DNA of 64,000 nt from Lutjanus erythropterus (Eukaryota; Chordata; Actinopteri; Lutjaniformes; Lutjanidae), in the NCBI GenBank assembly GCA_020091685.1, contig CM034603.1, positions 38,668,447 through 38,732,446 on the forward strand, read 5' to 3'. Every line of letters begins with the position of its first letter. The first letter of the stretch is position 1. The notes under the pieces are model-generated. The model did no database searches, had not been told where the DNA came from, and worked only from the letters and a program-made list of their open reading frames with translations. This document shows, in pieces, positions 1 to 12,640 of this stretch. Both the position numbers and the translations under genes were made by a program.

Positions 1-1095
1 GTGTGTGAAACGTTGAAATTGTTATCAGTAACTATAGATATAAATGATCCTTTCCATTCAGATGAATAATAATAATAATAATATTATTAAAAATGTAGTA
101 TGACATCATTACACAGAGTCCAACGTCCCTGATAGGGGAAGATTCTATTTTACATTAACTTAAGAAAATAAATGTGAACTAGTTGATCCAAACATTAACA
201 AAAAACATTGTAAGGTTTCAGAAGTCACAATGTAAAAAAATATTCTGCTTCAGTCCATATTTGCTGATGTTTGTCCTCAAAAACATTTTTATTGCCGTTA
301 TAAAACTGTTTGCTCTCCTGCTGCTGCACCATCTCACAGGAGCGACGTGACTCTGCACCTCACACTGAATACTTTTGAATATTTTGACTTTTATGTGTGT
401 AAAAACTGCAAAAATACCAGTGCAGCAGGCACCCGGCACACTGCACTGACTGATTTAATGAAGCTTTTTAGTGCGATCAACCCTTTACTCTCCATTAAAC
501 CAGCATCAACTTACCTTTTAACCACGTTTGCATTTCTGACAGAGGAGCAGTCCACGCAGGATATGTGAGGCAGCCACTGAATGCAAACGTGTGGTTAAAA
601 GAAAATACATCTCCAGTCTGACTGATGATGTTCTAACTGCTCAGTGATTCAGTGATGACGGCTTCAAACAGCAGATTTTCAATCTAAGTTCTGAACTGAA
701 CTTTACTGAAAACGTCTCTGACAGAGAACAGATTTATAGAAATGTTTTTATTTGATTTGACGAGTAGTTTCTCTGTTGTGGATGTTGATTAAAGCTGACA
801 GGTGAGTTCAGGTGAGCAGGTTGATCAGCAGCTGGTTCAGGTGTGCTGTGAACCGTCCGTGTGATGAGACTCTCACCCGTAAGACAACAACAAAACAATA
901 GAAACGTCCAAAATGAGGCTGACGGGAGGGACGAAAGACGAGCCGGGGACTCTGAGCGGGTTAATCCAGGTGGTATTGTGAACACTGACAAACTGGACTG
1001 AGGCAGAGACAGACAGGTAGAGACAGACAGACAGGTAGAGACAGGTAAACTCAGAGGTCAGTCTCTGTGTCGGCTCAGTGTCTTCTGGTCTTCAG
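1..1095. other. upstream flank or intron of slc4a1, no gene recognised
   Basis: No exon can be supported here. Short open frames on both strands show no family signature. There is an (AAT)n run near 67-84 and a degenerate GACAGACAGGTAGA repeat at about 1003-1050. The N-terminal acidic region of band 3 should be encoded upstream of the first exon called below, so part of this stretch may be intron or hold unrecognised short exons. A frame ending at about 568 finishes with acidic residues but has no plausible splice donor, so it was not used. Confidence 0.5.
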
Positions 1096-4000
1096 GATGG
1101 TTGGTTTGGACCTGAGGAGTGGACACAGGAAGGTACAGTCTGAGTGATGCTGCTTTAATCTGGGTTTGATTCTTTCTGTCTGTCTGCATTTAGTTTAACT
1201 CTCTTTATTATTGTCCTCTTTATCCTGGTTTGTTCTGTTTGAACCAAATCAAATGATTTCTTTCCTGATTTATGATGTAATTTAGCCTGAAATCTTTAAC
1301 TCTAACTCTTTATTTAGTATTTAGTACTTTATTTAGTCCTGTTTAGCCAGGTTTAAAAATTTCATTTTAACTGTTCTAATTTATTTATTATTAAGGTTGT
1401 ATTGTGGCTTTTACTGTTTATGCTTTTCATCACCACTTTTAAGTTTATAGGTACAAACATACTTTTGAACCTATTTTTGACAAGCTTGTGACAGGATAAT
1501 TAATTGGTTGTTTGTTTTGAGTCATTTTTTTTTTTTTCAAGTCCATTAAATTTTTAAAATAGTCCTCGCCTCCCTGGTCATATATACAGAAAGTCAACAT
1601 GGTAAAACTTTTTTGGCTTGTGTCAGGCAAGGAAATGTGAACAGACTGAATGGGCGCCATTTTTGTGTCCTTTATCTAGTTCACTGTAATACATCTGTTT
1701 CAGGAGCTGAGGTCCCCGTTATGTGAGAACAGGCATATTTGTGTTTGTTGACAGTACTTGTGAGGACACTGTAATAAATACTGAAAACAAACGAATGTCC
1801 CTGGTTTTGTTGTCGTAGGAGGGTTAGGTTAAGGTCTGGTTATGGTTTGGGTGATGGTGAAGCACTGAAGTGAAGTTGTCCTGTGCGTCCAGGTGTTTGT
1901 GGAGCTGAACGAGCTGGTGATCGACAGGAACCAGGAGCTGCAGTGGAGGGAGACGGCTCGATGGATCAAGTTTGAGGAGGAGGTGGAGGAGGAGACGGAG
2001 CGCTGGGGGAGACCTCACATCCCCTCCCTGTCTTTCCGCTCCCTGCTGGAGCTCCGCAAAACCATCTCCCACGGTGAGGAGGCTCTCTGCTGCCCCCTGA
2101 GGAAAAACACTGACACTGCACATTACTGTATTTTTAATTTTATCTTAAAATCTCCTGAATTAACTCTTAATTTACCCTGTAAACACACAGGCATTTTAAT
2201 ATAATTCACTGTGTTTGTGGCCAGAGATCCTTCATTTAATTTTAATTTGTATTTCGGTCTTATTTAATTTTTAAAAAGATAAACTAACAGAATAAATGCA
2301 TCAGTCTCTTAGTCTGACATTTATCATAACAGATAAAAGAGTTTTAAAAGTCAAAGGTCAAAATGATGGATGTTCCAGGTCAGGTAAAACAGAGTGTCAG
2401 TGAGAGATAACAATGGAAAATACACGAGAAAATAAAGGAATCAGTAATTATGTCGGTTTGTCAGGATGATGTCAGTGTGTGATGTCATGGCGTTGTGTTC
2501 ACAGGGGCGGTGCTCCTGGATCTGAAGCAGAGGACTCTGCCGGGGATCGCCCAGCAGGTGGTGGAGCAGATGGTGATCTCAGATCAGATCAAAGCTGAAG
2601 ACCGAGCCAACGTCCTCAGGGCGCTGCTGCTCAAGCACAGGTTCATGTCCAAAATATGTCGACCTGTCCATTAATCTGTCATTCTGTCTGTTCGTGTATC
2701 TACCATTCATCAATCTATCAATTTATCATCCATTCATTGATCAATGCACGCATTTATATGTCATCCATCATTAATCAGTCTAACCATAAACCTAACCGTC
2801 CACCATCAATCAATCCATCCACCTTCTCAGCAGAGGAGCAGAAATATTTCTTTTAATAAAAATATGCTGTATATAATTTTGTTTCCTTCATCAGTCACCC
2901 CAGTGATGAGAAAGATCACAGCTTATTCAGTAAGAACATCTCAGCAGCCAACATGGCCACCCTGATGGACAGACACAACAGCCAACCAGAGCCCTCCATC
3001 GGTGTGACGAATCACAGAGAGGCTGATGGAGAGAAGAACAAGGTAAAAAAAAAAAAAGACTCAAAGTTTGACATTAATCATTTATAGGAGAAGTGATAAC
3101 ACCTTATTACTCATACATTACATCTTTTTGGATTTTTTGTCCAACAATTGTTGTTGTCGTCAAACGTACATTTTAGGGGGTAAGTGACCAAATAACATGC
3201 TTTCCCTTAATTTATAACTTAAACCTTTTCAACATTTCAACATTTGCAAATTAAGTAAAAATTCAGTTCATCCATGTTTCCATTAATTTGTAATTTTGTA
3301 ATATCTGAAATATCTGAGTACTGACCAATAAATTAAAATCTCATCATTTAGCAACTGAAAATATTTTATAACATTAAACAAAATTCTTTAAAGCCCTGTC
3401 ATGCCAGAAGTGGTATTTTTGGTGACTTTGCGCGCCAACAGTGCAATTCAGTTTTACTCTGTGCTAAATACAAATCAAGCTTTAAACCCCCATCAAACCA
3501 GAGACTACATCAGAAGCCAAAAAACATGTCGGCTGACAGAGTACAGTAATATTACAGGATTTTACACAAATACGACTCAGTATAATTTTACTCATTGTGA
3601 CTTAAGAGATGAACACTAATATAATAAAAAGAATGACAACATTTTAGTTTGGCAGAAACACTGCTGGTGTTTTCAGTCCATATACATTGTTTGCTAATGT
3701 TTTAATGTGGAATATGTTTGTAATTAAATACTGTTGTAGACATGATATATTTCACATAAAAAACTTTGAGTAGTGTAATTTATCACAAACAAAAATTGGT
3801 TTGTAAGGTTGCAAACTTTCAAGGTTTGTTACTTGGCTTAACATTGACAAAGACAGACTAAACTTTTTGGTGTGAGATGAATTTATTTGTTTGCATGTTG
3901 GCTTGAGATGGAACTGAGGTTAAATGACTTTTGGCATCTGAAAAAACTACAAAACTCAGTGAGACAGGGACGAGAACAATAAGGTCACGCTTGTGTTGCA

Positions 4001-7000
4001 ATCTTGCATAATTAACCGTGGCGGGGATGGACATATTCTGCTGTTATGGATGTCATTTGTAGCTGTGAGTTAGACCACAACAGCAAGACAGCCAGCTCAG
4101 AGTCTGTCTGCAACCTTTTAGTCTCTCGCCAACGACTGCAAGCCAGTCTGACTTTTATTCTTGTCAATTTCATTCATTTATTAAGGGCCTTTCAAATTAA
4201 AATGGTTGCTGTGTTATCAGGGGTAAATTTAAGATTACTTTAGGTTTTCTAAGGGATTATTTTTTTATTATTTTCATATTTAGGTTCCTCACTCTCCAAG
4301 TTGGCACCACCATAGTTCTGCCAATGGTGATGAACAAGTTTCGATGTAGGCATCCTTTCCTTTTTCTGGAGGAAAACAAACTCAGTCTTGGCTCTAGGTG
4401 GTGCCTTGACATCTTCTCTGAGAAATATGTTCATCAAACAACACTGACACACCTCAGTGTCAGAGTTTATAAGAACATGCAATTGTAGGACAGAATGGTT
4501 TACTTGTTGGATTTACTTTGGACTTTATTTTGCACCTGTGTGTGTGTGTGTTCAGAAAGAAGCCCCGCCCCTCTGTCACTCCAGGTCCAAACATGAGGTG
4601 AAGCTGATGGAGAAGATCCCAGAGAGAGCCGAGGCCACCGTCGTCCTTGTCGGTACGCTTCATTACTTTCATTCAGGTGTCACGCTGTAGTGCAGCAGGT
4701 TAAGTGGGTTTAGTGCATCCCTCTGCTGTGTCTGCAGGCAGTGTGGGCTTCCTGGAGCAGCCCTCCATGGCATTTGTGCGGCTGCAGGAGGCGGTCCTGC
4801 TGGAGTCTGTCCTGGAGGTCCCCGTCCCTGTGAGGTTCCTCTTCCTTCTGCTGGGTCCACCTACTGCCAACATTGACTACCACCAGATCGGACGCTCCAT
4901 CTCCACGCTCATGTCAGACAAGGTGAGTCCCAGTAGAATTAATACTGTCCCTAACCACCAGATGGCACCAAATAATGACTCAGAATCCTGAGGATGCCTC
5001 TGTCTGCTCCTTCAGCACTTCCATGAGGCAGCGTACCAGGCCGACGACCGCCAGGACCTGCTGACAGCCCTCAACCGTTTTTTGGACTGTAGTGTCGTCC
5101 TCCCTCCCTCGGAGGTCGGCGGTGACGAGCTGCTCCACTCTGTCGCTCGCTTCCAACGAGAAATGCTCCGAAAGCGGGAAGAGGAACAGACCAGCAAACT
5201 GCAGGAAAAACAGATCAGCACTCAACAGGATGAAGGTCGGTTTTTAAATTTCTCATTTTGGGTCTTTTTAGCCTTTATTAGAGTCAGTAAAAGGCTGACA
5301 GGAAATGAGAGGAGAGAGAGAGAGAGTAGATGACATGCAAGAACATGATCAGCATCGAAGGAAATGTGACTGCATTTTGGCATCTGATATTTGTCCAAAA
5401 GTTATTGTTTGTGTCTTTAAGTCAAGACGTTCTACACAAACTTCGACTAGTAGGAAGTTCTAACTTTCTGAGTTGTCTGGAAACCATAAAGAGTGACTGA
5501 GTTCCCTTTTTACCCTCCAAAAATTATTTGAAACTGTGCATACAACAAGGTCTGTGGTAACTCCAGTGTGTCCCTCTTATGTGTTTTCATTATGGTCAAA
5601 TCAGAAAGTGAAGCATCTAAATCTCTCCAAGATAAAAGCCTGAGGATTGTTGAAAAACCCAGAAGGTATGAAGGTATTTCCAACATCCTCAAAAACTCCT
5701 CTAATGGTTAGAAACATTTTATTTTGTTATGTTAAGTTACATTTGTCCAAATGAATAATATGTCAAATTAAAGATACTTTGATGTAATATTGACATAATA
5801 ACAAGTGTATGTCAAACATCCCAATCACAGTCTCCGAGGCTCTGTCTGTCACTGGATTAATATCATAACTTCTTCTGAGGATGCTGATGTTTCTCAGCAC
5901 GTTTGAGCTTCTCCTTGATGTCATTTCTTGAAAGAATAGCCAGAATGAAAGTAGAATATGCACCTTTTGGCAGAAGCTCAGTTTGAAGCAGCCATCTTTC
6001 TGAATCTTGCAGAACACTGAACGTATCTGTGATTTTTTTGAGACGTGATCTCGGGACAGCAGGTACAATCCTTATGTTGATGCTCTTATGTCACGTGTAA
6101 TGTTGTGATGTCAGCTCAATGATGAGACAGTAACGGACATCAGTGTTTTATTCTTTAGATTCCCTCGTTCCATCCAAACCCAGTGATGAACCCCTCAGGC
6201 GTTCGGGACGTCTTTTTGGAGGTCTGATCAAAGACGTGACTCGACGCTATCCTCAGTATCTCAGTGACCTTCGAGATGCTCTGAACCCTCAGTGCATGGC
6301 CGCCATCATCTTCATCTACTTTGCTGCGCTGTCGCCTGCCATCACCTTTGGTGGACTGCTGGGTGAGTCTGGACTTCAGAAACAGTGACAGAGTCTGAAC
6401 TGCCTGATTAGGTTTGACTGAACTACTTTCAAATGTTTATGAAGTTGATTGATATGAAGGCTGCCTGAGGTCTTCTTAAGTTATTGCACAAAATTAAAGA
6501 TCTTTAACTGTGAAGGTTCTGTTCTGTTCCCCTTCCTGTAATGCAGGTGAGAAAACGGAGGGTCTGATTGGTGTGTCTGAGCTGATAGTTGCCACGGCGA
6601 TGCAGGGCATTGTGTTCAGTGTGCTGGGTGCCCAGCCTCTGCTGGTGATCGGCTTCTCTGGACCGCTGCTGGTGTTTGAAGAGGCCTTCTACACTGTGAG
6701 CTCACCTGACAGAAAATCCACACACCTGTACCAAAATATGTAAAATGTGACAAACTCAGCAGCAACATGTGTTTCTAGACACAGTGCCTCTGTTAGTCCA
6801 CAGAACACACTTGAGAACATTTTACTTAAGGACCATTTTGTGTGTTCTGTTTCTCCTACAATTTCTATTCAATAGCACCATCTCTGTAACCATGGTAATG
6901 GTAATCTGATGTGTGCCACAGATTTGCTAGCTCTTTTGTTTGTTGTTTATGTTTTTGTTCTTGATCAGATAAGACGTATTTGAAGGTTCACTCAGGAAAC

Positions 7001-10000
7001 AGTATCTTGATAAGAAAAAATATCAACACAAGGTTCAGTTACTCTGAAGTTTTCAACTACATCTTGTAGAACTTATTGGCATGTGACCTAAGAATCGAAG
7101 TCTGGTCACATGATAACAGATTGCCATATATGGGATGGAGACGTGACCCCTGTCTCAGGTCACGAAGTCCCTAAAATCAACTTCATTCATTCATTAAGGG
7201 ATTTTCAAATTAAGATGTTTGCTGTTTTCAGGGGTAAATTAAAGATCTATTGAGGATTTTGGGGTTTGTTAAGGAATTGTTATATGGCACGGGTTCCTCA
7301 CTGTCCAAGTTGTAATGGACAGGTTTTGGGGTTACAGAGTACCACAGACTCAGGTTTTAATGCCAGACCTCATGTTACCTTACATAATCCCAACTAGTTT
7401 CCCACAGTTAAGTTAGTGTGAAGTGAGGTTCTCAAATGTTTAAATGAGTTGAGGCTTTGGACTTTGTTTTGAGAAAGAATAAGTTGGATCACTGCATCTC
7501 TAGTTGAAACTTTTGGAAACACAAAGTAAGTGGAGCTTATCATGAGAACTTTGTTTAAGGGCATGTTGTTAGCTAACTCATTACCTGCCCCCTGACCCCC
7601 CGGTGTGTGTTTATAGTTTTGTAAAGACAACGGGATTGAGTACCTGACAGGTCGGGTGTGGATCGGTTTCTGGCTGGTGCTCATCGTTCTCCTCACTGTG
7701 GCCTTCGAGGGAAGCATCCTGGTTCGCTTCGTCTCGCGTTTCACTCAGGAGATCTTCTCCTTCCTCATCTCCCTCATTTTCATCTACGAGACCTTCGCCA
7801 AACTGTTCAAGGTGAGGTCAGAGGTCACAGGTCAGGCCTGGGGTCATAGTGCCAAGATAATTTATGGATTGTTTCATATTGATTCATGGTACCAAATATA
7901 CAACAGAGAGCCATATAAAGTCTTATCTTCTTTGTGTTGGTCTTTTACAGATCTTTCAGGAGCATCCTCTTCAAAACTGTTACCACGGAAACAACACAGT
8001 ATCTCCATCTCTGTGCAATTACACCGCAACTGCCGGGAATCCTGGGAAAGTTGTTGGAGAGCCAAACACAGCCCTGCTGTCATTTGTGCTCATGGCAGGA
8101 ACATATTTCATCGCCTTTTACTTGCGCAAGTTCAAGAACAGCTCCTTCTTCCCTGGCAGGGTCAGTACATACAAGTACAGGTATGAGAATCTACAGGTAC
8201 AGGTGTAGATACAGGTAACGTCACAGGTACAACACAAACAGGTCCACAGGTACAGACACAGCTACTGTACAGATACACAAGTACTGTATTCATGAATATA
8301 GGTACTCCAAGAGTTTATAAAGACAGAGATGTACTAGAAGTGTAAGCACAAACCATTTTGAACTCCCAGCCCGGGCAGAGCCAGCTAATGGGACAGCTAG
8401 CAGCACGACTAACTGACCTAACTAGTTCACAGTAGTTAGCGGCTAACGTAGCTAACCACTAACAATACTGCCTGAGGCAGAGCAGCCGGAAGACATCAGA
8501 AGGAAAACCTATATACTAATATTTTCTCAAAAAAAATTATCCACTTTCACCAAATTCAGTAAATAGTTATAAAGTTGTGTGCTTTGGTTGGCTACAGTAA
8601 TCAGTGAGGCCAGTATAAGATCAATAAGGACTTATTGAACTGGACTCATGCAAAGTGACTCCAGTGGAGTCTGAGAATTAAACTAATGAGCTGGTTTACT
8701 CTTTTCTTTCAGACACTGGTACAATCAAATATACAACTTAGGGTTTCAGTGTGAAGTCTTACCTTCGGGGATGTATTCCTCACTGATGTTTGCAGTTTCA
8801 AACCAAGTCATTGATCAGTAACATGCTGTTCTGTGTTTTTTTTAGCTCCGTAGAATCATTGGAGACTTTGGGGTCCCCATTGCGATCCTCATCATGGTGC
8901 TGGTGGACTACAGCGTGAAGGACACCTACACCCAGGTCAGACTGACTGACAGATCTATTTTCATACCTGAAGGGGGCAGAAGTGACCCTCATAAAGTGAA
9001 CTCTGTGTTGATACACATCAGACATTTAAATTCCCCTTTTCCTATTGGCCAACAGAAACTGAGCGTGCCCAGTGGATTCTCAGTGTCCAGTCCAGAGAAG
9101 CGTGGTTGGCTGATTTCTCCTCTGGGATCAGATGGGGAGTTTCCTGTTTGGATGATGGCTGCCAGCATCCTGCCAGCCATCCTCGTCTTCATCCTCATCT
9201 TCATGGAATCTCAGATCACAGCGTACAAAAACTTCTTTTGTTTTGGTTTTCTCTTCAGGGGGACTGACCCAAAATAAAGTATTAATCTGATTTTTCTCCA
9301 TCTGTCTGTCAGGCTGATTGTTAGTAAGAAGGAGAGGATGCTGGTGAAGGGAACTGGTTTTCATCTTGACCTCCTCATCATTGTGGTAGTGGGTGGAGTC
9401 TCAGCGCTGTTTGGTTTGCCCTGGTTATCAGCCGCCACAGTTCGCTCCGTCACTCACACCAACGCCCTCACTGTCATGAGCAAAGCTGTCGCCCCCGGCG
9501 ACAAGCCCCGCATCCAGGAGGTCAAGGAGCAGAGGGTGACAGGCTTCCTGGTGGCAGTTTTAGTTGGTATGACTGTCATTGTAGAGAACAACTACAATCA
9601 TCACTGTTTCCTGTTCTGATTTGGTCCCTGCACCCTCTCCCCAGGTCTGTCCATCGTGATCGGGGATGTTCTACGTCAGATCCCTCTGGCGGTTCTGTTT
9701 GGCATCTTCCTCTACATGGGTGTGATGTCACTGAATGGGATCCAGCTCACCGAGCGACTCATCCTGCTGCTGATGCCCCCGAAATACCATCCTGACCAAA
9801 ACTATGTCCGCAAGGTGAGCCCCGCCTCCAGGAACAGATGAATCAATCACTACCAGAGGTGTTGAGTTACATTGCATGACAAGTTGCGTTATGGATATGA
9901 GGACCCTATCATGGACACAGACTGGCAACTCAACGCAGCTCATCTCAAGCAGAATTACTTGACCTGGGACTTTGTGTTGACCCCTTGCTCTGTCTTGATA

Positions 10001-11644
10001 TGGACTTGACTGAGGGCTCGGTCTTGACCTGGGACTGGAATTGGCACTTGTTTGACTCCATTTGGGACAAGTTGTTGTTTATTTGGACTTGACTTGTGAG
10101 TTGTTGGTCTTGATTTAGGCTTGTTGGTTGTGCCCTCAAGCTTGTTGGTCTTTACTTTGGTCTTAATCTGATACTTTTTCATATTGACTTGACTTGGACT
10201 TGGAACTACTTAGAACTTGTTCATCTTGTCTTGAAACACTGATATGGGGTGTTTGTCTTGATTTGGACTTGACTTGGGACTTGTTGTTGTTCTTGACCTG
10301 GGTCTTAATCCTGGGAGTTACCTGTGATTTGGAACATGACTCTGGACTTGCCTGTCTTGTCTTGGGACTTGGTATTTGTTGGACTTGAACTCCTTCCAGT
10401 TTTCTTGACTTGGGCTTTACATAGGACTTGTTGCTCTTGGATCACTAATGTTGAGCATATTTGTCTTGATTTGGACAGTTTGAACTTGACTCAGGACTTG
10501 TTGGTCTTGATTTCGGACTTGACTCAGGATTTGCTGGACTCAAACTTCATTTGGGACAAGGCTTGTTTGTTGTGACTTAGGTCTTACTCCAGTACTTGTT
10601 CATATTAACTTGGACTTTTCTGAGGACTTGTTGGTCTTGGAGCACTAATGTTGGACTTGTTTGTCTTGATTTGGACTTGACTTGGGACTTGCTTGTCTTG
10701 ACTTATATCTGAGCCCTGGGGAACCCACCTGTCTTACTTTACTTTTGAAGAGAACATCAAGTCCAAGTCAGTTTTGTCTCAGACTGACTATCGACCTACC
10801 TGTTTCTGACTCACCTGTCTCTCTGCGACTGTGCTGTCTCACAGGTGCGGACGTTAAGGATGCACCTGTTCACTCTCGTCCAGCTGACCTGTCTGTCTCT
10901 CCTGTGGGTCGTCATGGCAACGGCGGCAGCACTGGCGTTCCCCTTTATGCTGCTGCTGACCATCCCAGTGAGGATGCTGCTACTGCCCCGCCTCTTCACC
11001 TGGAGAGAGCTGCAGAGTGTGAGTCATACCTGGTTCACACACAACAGTTCACTGCTAACAACACTCATCGTTACCTGTCAGGATTTACCTGCTAACTGGC
11101 CAATCTGCTCATTTATCTGAGTCTGAATTTCAGCTGATCGGGCAGCTGAACATCTAAAGAACACTGACAGTAGGAGGTTTCAGCTGTGTCACATCACTGA
11201 ATAAACACAGCTGTGTGATGCTATGCTAGCTGTCTGTAGCTAGCACATGTTATGCTACCAATGGACAGCCAATCAAACATGATGGCGGCTCTTTGTGTTA
11301 ATAATAGTAATAGTAATAGTAATAGTAATAGTAACTAGTAATAATATGCTAGACAGACAGTATCATACCCTACCTTATGCTACTTGTTTAGCCAGTGTTT
11401 TAGTGGGAACATACAACTAGCATATCTGGTGTGTAACATATTCACATATATCTATATATCTATCTATATGCTATAACTATGATTAACATAGTTTAACTAT
11501 GAGCTGAATCATGTCTGCTTTATTATTACCATGACAACAACCCTCTGACCTCTGGTCCTGCAGCTGGATGCTGATGATGCAGAGCCTCACCTGGAGGAGA
11601 AGGAGGGGCAGGACGAGTACTCACAGCTGCAGATGCCCGTGTGA
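1096..11644 (+). CDS. slc4a1: band 3 anion exchanger AE1 (SLC4A1), 5'-incomplete
   Basis: Electroneutral Cl-/HCO3- exchanger of the red-cell membrane (and of kidney cells in mammals), which also anchors the cytoskeleton. Proposed exons: 1096-1132 (weak), 1893-2073, 2505-2640, 2895-3042, 4556-4652, 4738-4922, 5016-5235, 6159-6362, 6547-6695, 7617-7811, 7951-8160, 8846-8935, 9056-9222, 9313-9566, 9645-9814, 10845-11018, 11564-11644. From 1893 they give 886 codons plus a stop in one frame. The cytoplasmic domain starts VFVELNELV and includes a [15 protein letters not shown] block; the membrane domain has [57 protein letters not shown] and ESQIT. The C terminus [15 protein letters not shown]...MPV follows AE1 rather than AE2/AE3. 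The extracellular loop after HPLQ is longer than in human AE1 and carries two N-X-T sequons. The weak exon encodes a GHRK end matching the human THK junction; its ATG at 1097 could be an alternative start. Family is certain; the N terminus is not. Confidence 0.95.
4165..4325 (+). repeat. dispersed repeat, copy 1 (slc4a1 intron)
   Basis: About 150 bases from 'cattcatttattaaggg' to 'cactctccaagttg' match 7186-7325 in another intron of the same gene: the same order of TTTCAAATTAA, GCTGTTTTCAGGGGTAAATT, GATTTT/GGTTTTCT and GGTTCCTCACT blocks with scattered substitutions. No terminal inverted repeats or coding content were seen, so the class is unknown. The rest of this intron (3043-4555) holds nothing I recognise. 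Confidence 0.6.
5236..6158 (+). other. slc4a1 intron, no feature recognised
   Basis: This 0.9-kb intron lies between the last cytoplasmic-domain exon (5016-5235) and the exon opening the membrane domain (6159-6362). It is AT-rich with a short GAGA run near 5310-5327. Open frames on either strand show no family signature. Confidence 0.5.
7186..7325 (+). repeat. dispersed repeat, copy 2 (slc4a1 intron)
   Basis: Partner of the repeat at 4165-4325, same orientation, with 'cattcattcattaaggg' at the left and 'cactgtccaagttg' at the right. The intron 6696-7616 is otherwise without recognised features. Confidence 0.6.
8161..8845 (+). other. slc4a1 intron with short ACAGGTAC-rich stretch
   Basis: Starts directly after the FPGR codons. 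Bases 8165-8290 are a loose repeat of ACAGGTAC/TACAGGTA words. The rest has no recognisable feature. Confidence 0.5.
9885..10750 (+). repeat. degenerate minisatellite in slc4a1 intron
   Basis: Most of the intron between exons 9645-9814 and 10845-11018 is built from variants of CTTGACTTGGGACTTGTTGG and GTCTTGATTTGGACTTG in one orientation. The units are irregular, so the period is best described as a mixture of 10- to 30-base blocks. Several open frames rich in Leu/Asp on the + strand arise only from this repetition. Confidence 0.8.
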
Positions 11645-11837
11645 CCTGGCAGCAGCCTCATGATTGGTCCATACACCTCCTTCATTAACATATCTGACAC
11701 GTATCCTGTACACGCTTCTGAAATCACGTTTTTATAAATCTGATTTTGTATTTCCTGATTGTTTCTGTGTGAGTCTGATGAAGCTGCTGAACCTGATGTT
11801 TTAAAGTTCACACTAACTGAAACATGTTCTGTCTATC

Positions 11838-11843
11838 ATTAAA
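11838..11843 (+). promoter_or_regulatory. probable slc4a1 polyadenylation signal (ATTAAA)
   Basis: ATTAAA about 195 bases after the stop codon, followed by a T-rich stretch. It is the first good hexamer in the 3' flank. Inferred from position only. Confidence 0.5.
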
Positions 11844-11995
11844 CACATATTATCTTTCAAATTTGATTTGTGACACTCTTTTGTACAGTTTTACTAAAAG
11901 GAGCCCACTCAGCTCTTCATTCATTAATCTAAATAATAAATAATAATCTAAATACGAATAATAATAAATAATAATAATAATAATAATCTAAATAC

Positions 11996-12275
11996 TAAAG
12001 TGAATATCTTTGAGTTGTGGACAAAACAAGACATTTGAGGACATCATCTTGGACTTTGATCAACATTTTTCAACATTTTCTGACATTTTAAGGACCAAAC
12101 AACGAATCCATTAATTGAGAAAATATTCAACTGATTAATTGATGGTGAAAATTAATCATTAGTTGCAGACCTAAAACACTATATTAGGCTAAACAATTTC
12201 AGCATATTTTATATTGAGGTCATCCAAAAGTAACAGAAAGTAATCAAGTTACATTACTTTAGTATTGTGATATTT
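11996..12275 (+). mobile_element. partial hAT-type MITE plus attached 'AAGTAATCAAGTTAC' repeat
   Basis: Bases 11996-12172 match the right part of the complete element at 32590-32865 (ACAAGACATTTGAGGAC, then GGACCAAAC, then ATTAATTGATG and a terminal GTTGCAGACCT). About 90 further bases (AAACAATTTC...CCAAAAGTAAC...AAGTAATCAAGTTAC) follow directly. The same two pieces in the same order occur at 56350-56580, so they have probably moved or been copied as a unit. Confidence 0.7.
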
Positions 12276-12370
12276 GGATTTCCCTTTGGGACCATTTTGT
12301 TCCACTGTGTGGCTGCTGTGAGGACGAGCTCAAGCAGTACAGTCGGAGGGAAAATGTCAGAATCAACAGG

Positions 12371-12640
12371 ATGGAGGGGGACCGGGATGGTGAAGAGAGT
12401 GAGGACAAGCTGACAGAGAAAGTGTGCAGAGTTGCTGCAGCTGCTGGTTCAGAGTTAAACAAGCAGGATATTTTAACAGCAAACTGGCTGGGTGGTGTGA
12501 GGAAGCTGAGCAGGAACTGTCCAGTGATTGTCAGATTTGTGAGTAGAAGACAAAAGGCTGAGTTGATGATGAAGAAGTGAAAGCTGGACAAGAAAATTTT
12601 CATCTACAAGGAGTTGAAAAATCTGCTAATAATTAGATGA
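12371..12640 (+). mobile_element. LINE ORF1-like fragment, degraded
   Basis: A 69-codon frame starting at 12371 encodes charged residues followed by KQDILTANWLGG and NCPVIVRFVSRRQKAE, which resembles the C-terminal domain of the ORF1-type proteins of fish non-LTR elements. After an in-frame stop at about 12578 the same frame continues with KLDKKIFIYKELKNL, also expected there. No reverse transcriptase is adjacent. Assignment is by remembered resemblance, so confidence is moderate. Confidence 0.45.

Noticed and set aside
347..568. Frame ending EEQSTQDM as a candidate N-terminal exon of slc4a1
   Set aside because: The acidic end resembles band 3 N termini, but it runs into a stop with no donor and the rest does not fit.
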